From Streptomyces sp. NBC_00353 (GTDB lineage Bacteria > Actinomycetota > Actinomycetes > Streptomycetales > Streptomycetaceae), in contig NZ_CP107985.1 of assembly GCF_036108815.1 (NCBI RefSeq), positions 3,906,001-3,970,000 on the forward strand: a stretch of DNA of 64,000 bases. The letters run 5' to 3'. Position numbers and translations under genes: made by a program. Shown piece by piece: positions 63,219-64,000 of this stretch. Within the stretch, counting starts at the first letter, position 1. Every line of letters starts with the position of its first letter. The notes under the pieces are model-generated. The model was not told the origin of the DNA. It worked only from the letters and a program-made list of their open reading frames with translations, and ran no database searches.

Positions 63219-64000
63219 GTGTCAGGCACGGTCCTGCGCACCGTCTGCTCTGCGGCGCTCGCCGCCCTCGTCCTGGCCTCCCCCGCCGTTGCCGCCCCCG
63301 TGGAACCGGACCCCGGGCCCTCGGGCGTGGCCACCGGCAAGGGCCCCGACTCCACCAAGAGCATCGCCGAGCTGCTGACCGAGCTGCGCACGCTGTACCG
63401 GCAGGCGGAGGAGGCCACGGAGACGTACAACGGGACCGTGGCCGAGCTGAAGAAACGGACCACCGAGGCGAAACGGCTCGATTCCGCCCTCTCCGCGGCC
63501 AGGCTCGCACTGGCCCGCAGCCACGACGAAGCGGGGCGGCTGGCCCGTGAGCAGTACCAGGGGCGGTCCGACTTCTCCTCGTACGCACAGCTGCTGCTGG
63601 CCCGTGATCCCGAGCACGCCCTGGACCAGGGGCATGTGATCCAACGGGTGTCCGCGGACCGGGCCGCGACCGTGAAGCGGCTCACCGGCACCGCGAAACA
63701 CGCCGACGGCCTGGCCACCGCATCCCGCAAGGTACGCGACAGACAGCGGGTACTGGCGGCGCGGCAGAAGAAGCAGCGGGACACGGTGCGGGCGCGGCTG
63801 CGAAACGTCGAGAAGCTGCTGGCCACCCTCTCCGCCGAAAGGATCGCCCAGATGTCCCGGCTGGAGCAGCAGGCCACGGAGAAGGCCCAGGGCGCGCTGG
63901 TCGCCTCGGGCGCCCTGTCCTCGTCCCGGCAGCCGTCCGAGGAGGGCGGCGAGGCGGTGAAGTACGCGATCGGGCAGGTCGGCAAGCCGTATGTGTGGGG
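63219..64000 (+). CDS. Secreted NlpC/P60-type cell-wall hydrolase, 3' end outside window
   Basis: First 260 codons only. GTG start (VSGTVLRTVCSAALAALV) with the unusually perfect ribosome site GGAGGTGAT. Sec signal peptide (cut near AVA-AP), a coiled-coil region (about 45-235, LTELRTLYRQAEEATETYNG) as in RipA-like hydrolases, then the beginning of the NlpC/P60 fold (AVKYAIGQVGKPYVW). The catalytic Cys lies just beyond base 64000, so activity cannot be checked. Confidence 0.9.
   Translation, partial: MSGTVLRTVCSAALAALVLASPAVAAPVEPDPGPSGVATGKGPDSTKSIAELLTELRTLYRQAEEATETYNGTVAELKKRTTEAKRLDSALSAARLALARSHDEAGRLAREQYQGRSDFSSYAQLLLARDPEHALDQGHVIQRVSADRAATVKRLTGTAKHADGLATASRKVRDRQRVLAARQKKQRDTVRARLRNVEKLLATLSAERIAQMSRLEQQATEKAQGALVASGALSSSRQPSEEGGEAVKYAIGQVGKPYVW

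Overview
The window is high-GC, gene-dense actinobacterial DNA. Gene content and order (atp operon, rpmE-prfA-prmC-sua5, rho, thrB/thrC/hom/lysA, ku beside a LigD-type polymerase, several SpoIIE-type phosphatases, GTG/TTG starts, leaderless-looking promoters) point to the core chromosome of a Streptomyces or close relative.

Layout. 1-7025 (minus strand): F1Fo ATP synthase operon atpI-B-E-F-H-A-G-D, with atpD cut by the left edge. A Rex-like and a Crp-like operator lie upstream of atpI. 7288-13854 (minus): a WecA/TagO-type phosphoglycosyltransferase, a divergent serine hydroxymethyltransferase, a tyrosine-phosphatase-like protein that lacks its catalytic Cys, Sua5, PrmC, RF1 and L31. L31 (rpmE) is preceded by an exact SigR-type promoter. 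14037-22987 (minus): an LCP cell-wall ligase, Rho with a very long low-complexity N-terminal half, and the aspartate-family genes thrB, thrC, hom and lysA. 23014-24861: an ArgRS-derived protein without a catalytic core, a stand-alone receiver protein and a tRNA-Arg(CCG). The 3' end of this tRNA is repeated 230 bp downstream as a possible att scar.

25384-37548 is the accessory part. It holds a PAS-PAS-GAF-PP2C phosphatase, a roughly 94-bp deletion scar of glyA, a predicted type IV (modification-dependent) HNH restriction protein, a decayed Lhr-type helicase (5'-truncated, with one in-frame TAA), a 47-residue membrane peptide, a 971-residue STAND/TPR protein and a 684-residue fusion of a cytoplasmic periplasmic-binding-protein fold with a DAO-type FAD oxidoreductase. 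An intact second glyA closes the block. Because the glyA scar and the intact glyA are direct repeats around these genes, the block looks inserted, or bounded by a duplication. The STAND protein and the binding-protein/FAD fusion are the best candidate here for an undescribed sensing or defence system.

37857-64000: a membrane protein with a secreted-type C-terminal part, a secreted sedolisin (S53) protease, a large membrane-anchored SpoIIE phosphatase with an anti-sigma-type ATPase domain, the Ku and LigD-polymerase NHEJ pair, a HEAT-repeat protein with a zinc-ribbon partner, a lipoprotein/histidine kinase/RodA/PBP morphogenesis cluster, a DUF3291 protein, an ADP-ribosylglycohydrolase, two divergent diiron-enzyme genes with a TetR regulator, a receptor-like pseudokinase with a beta-propeller, and the start of an NlpC/P60-type hydrolase cut by the right edge.

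Functional assignments rest on reading translated motifs by eye. No database search was run.
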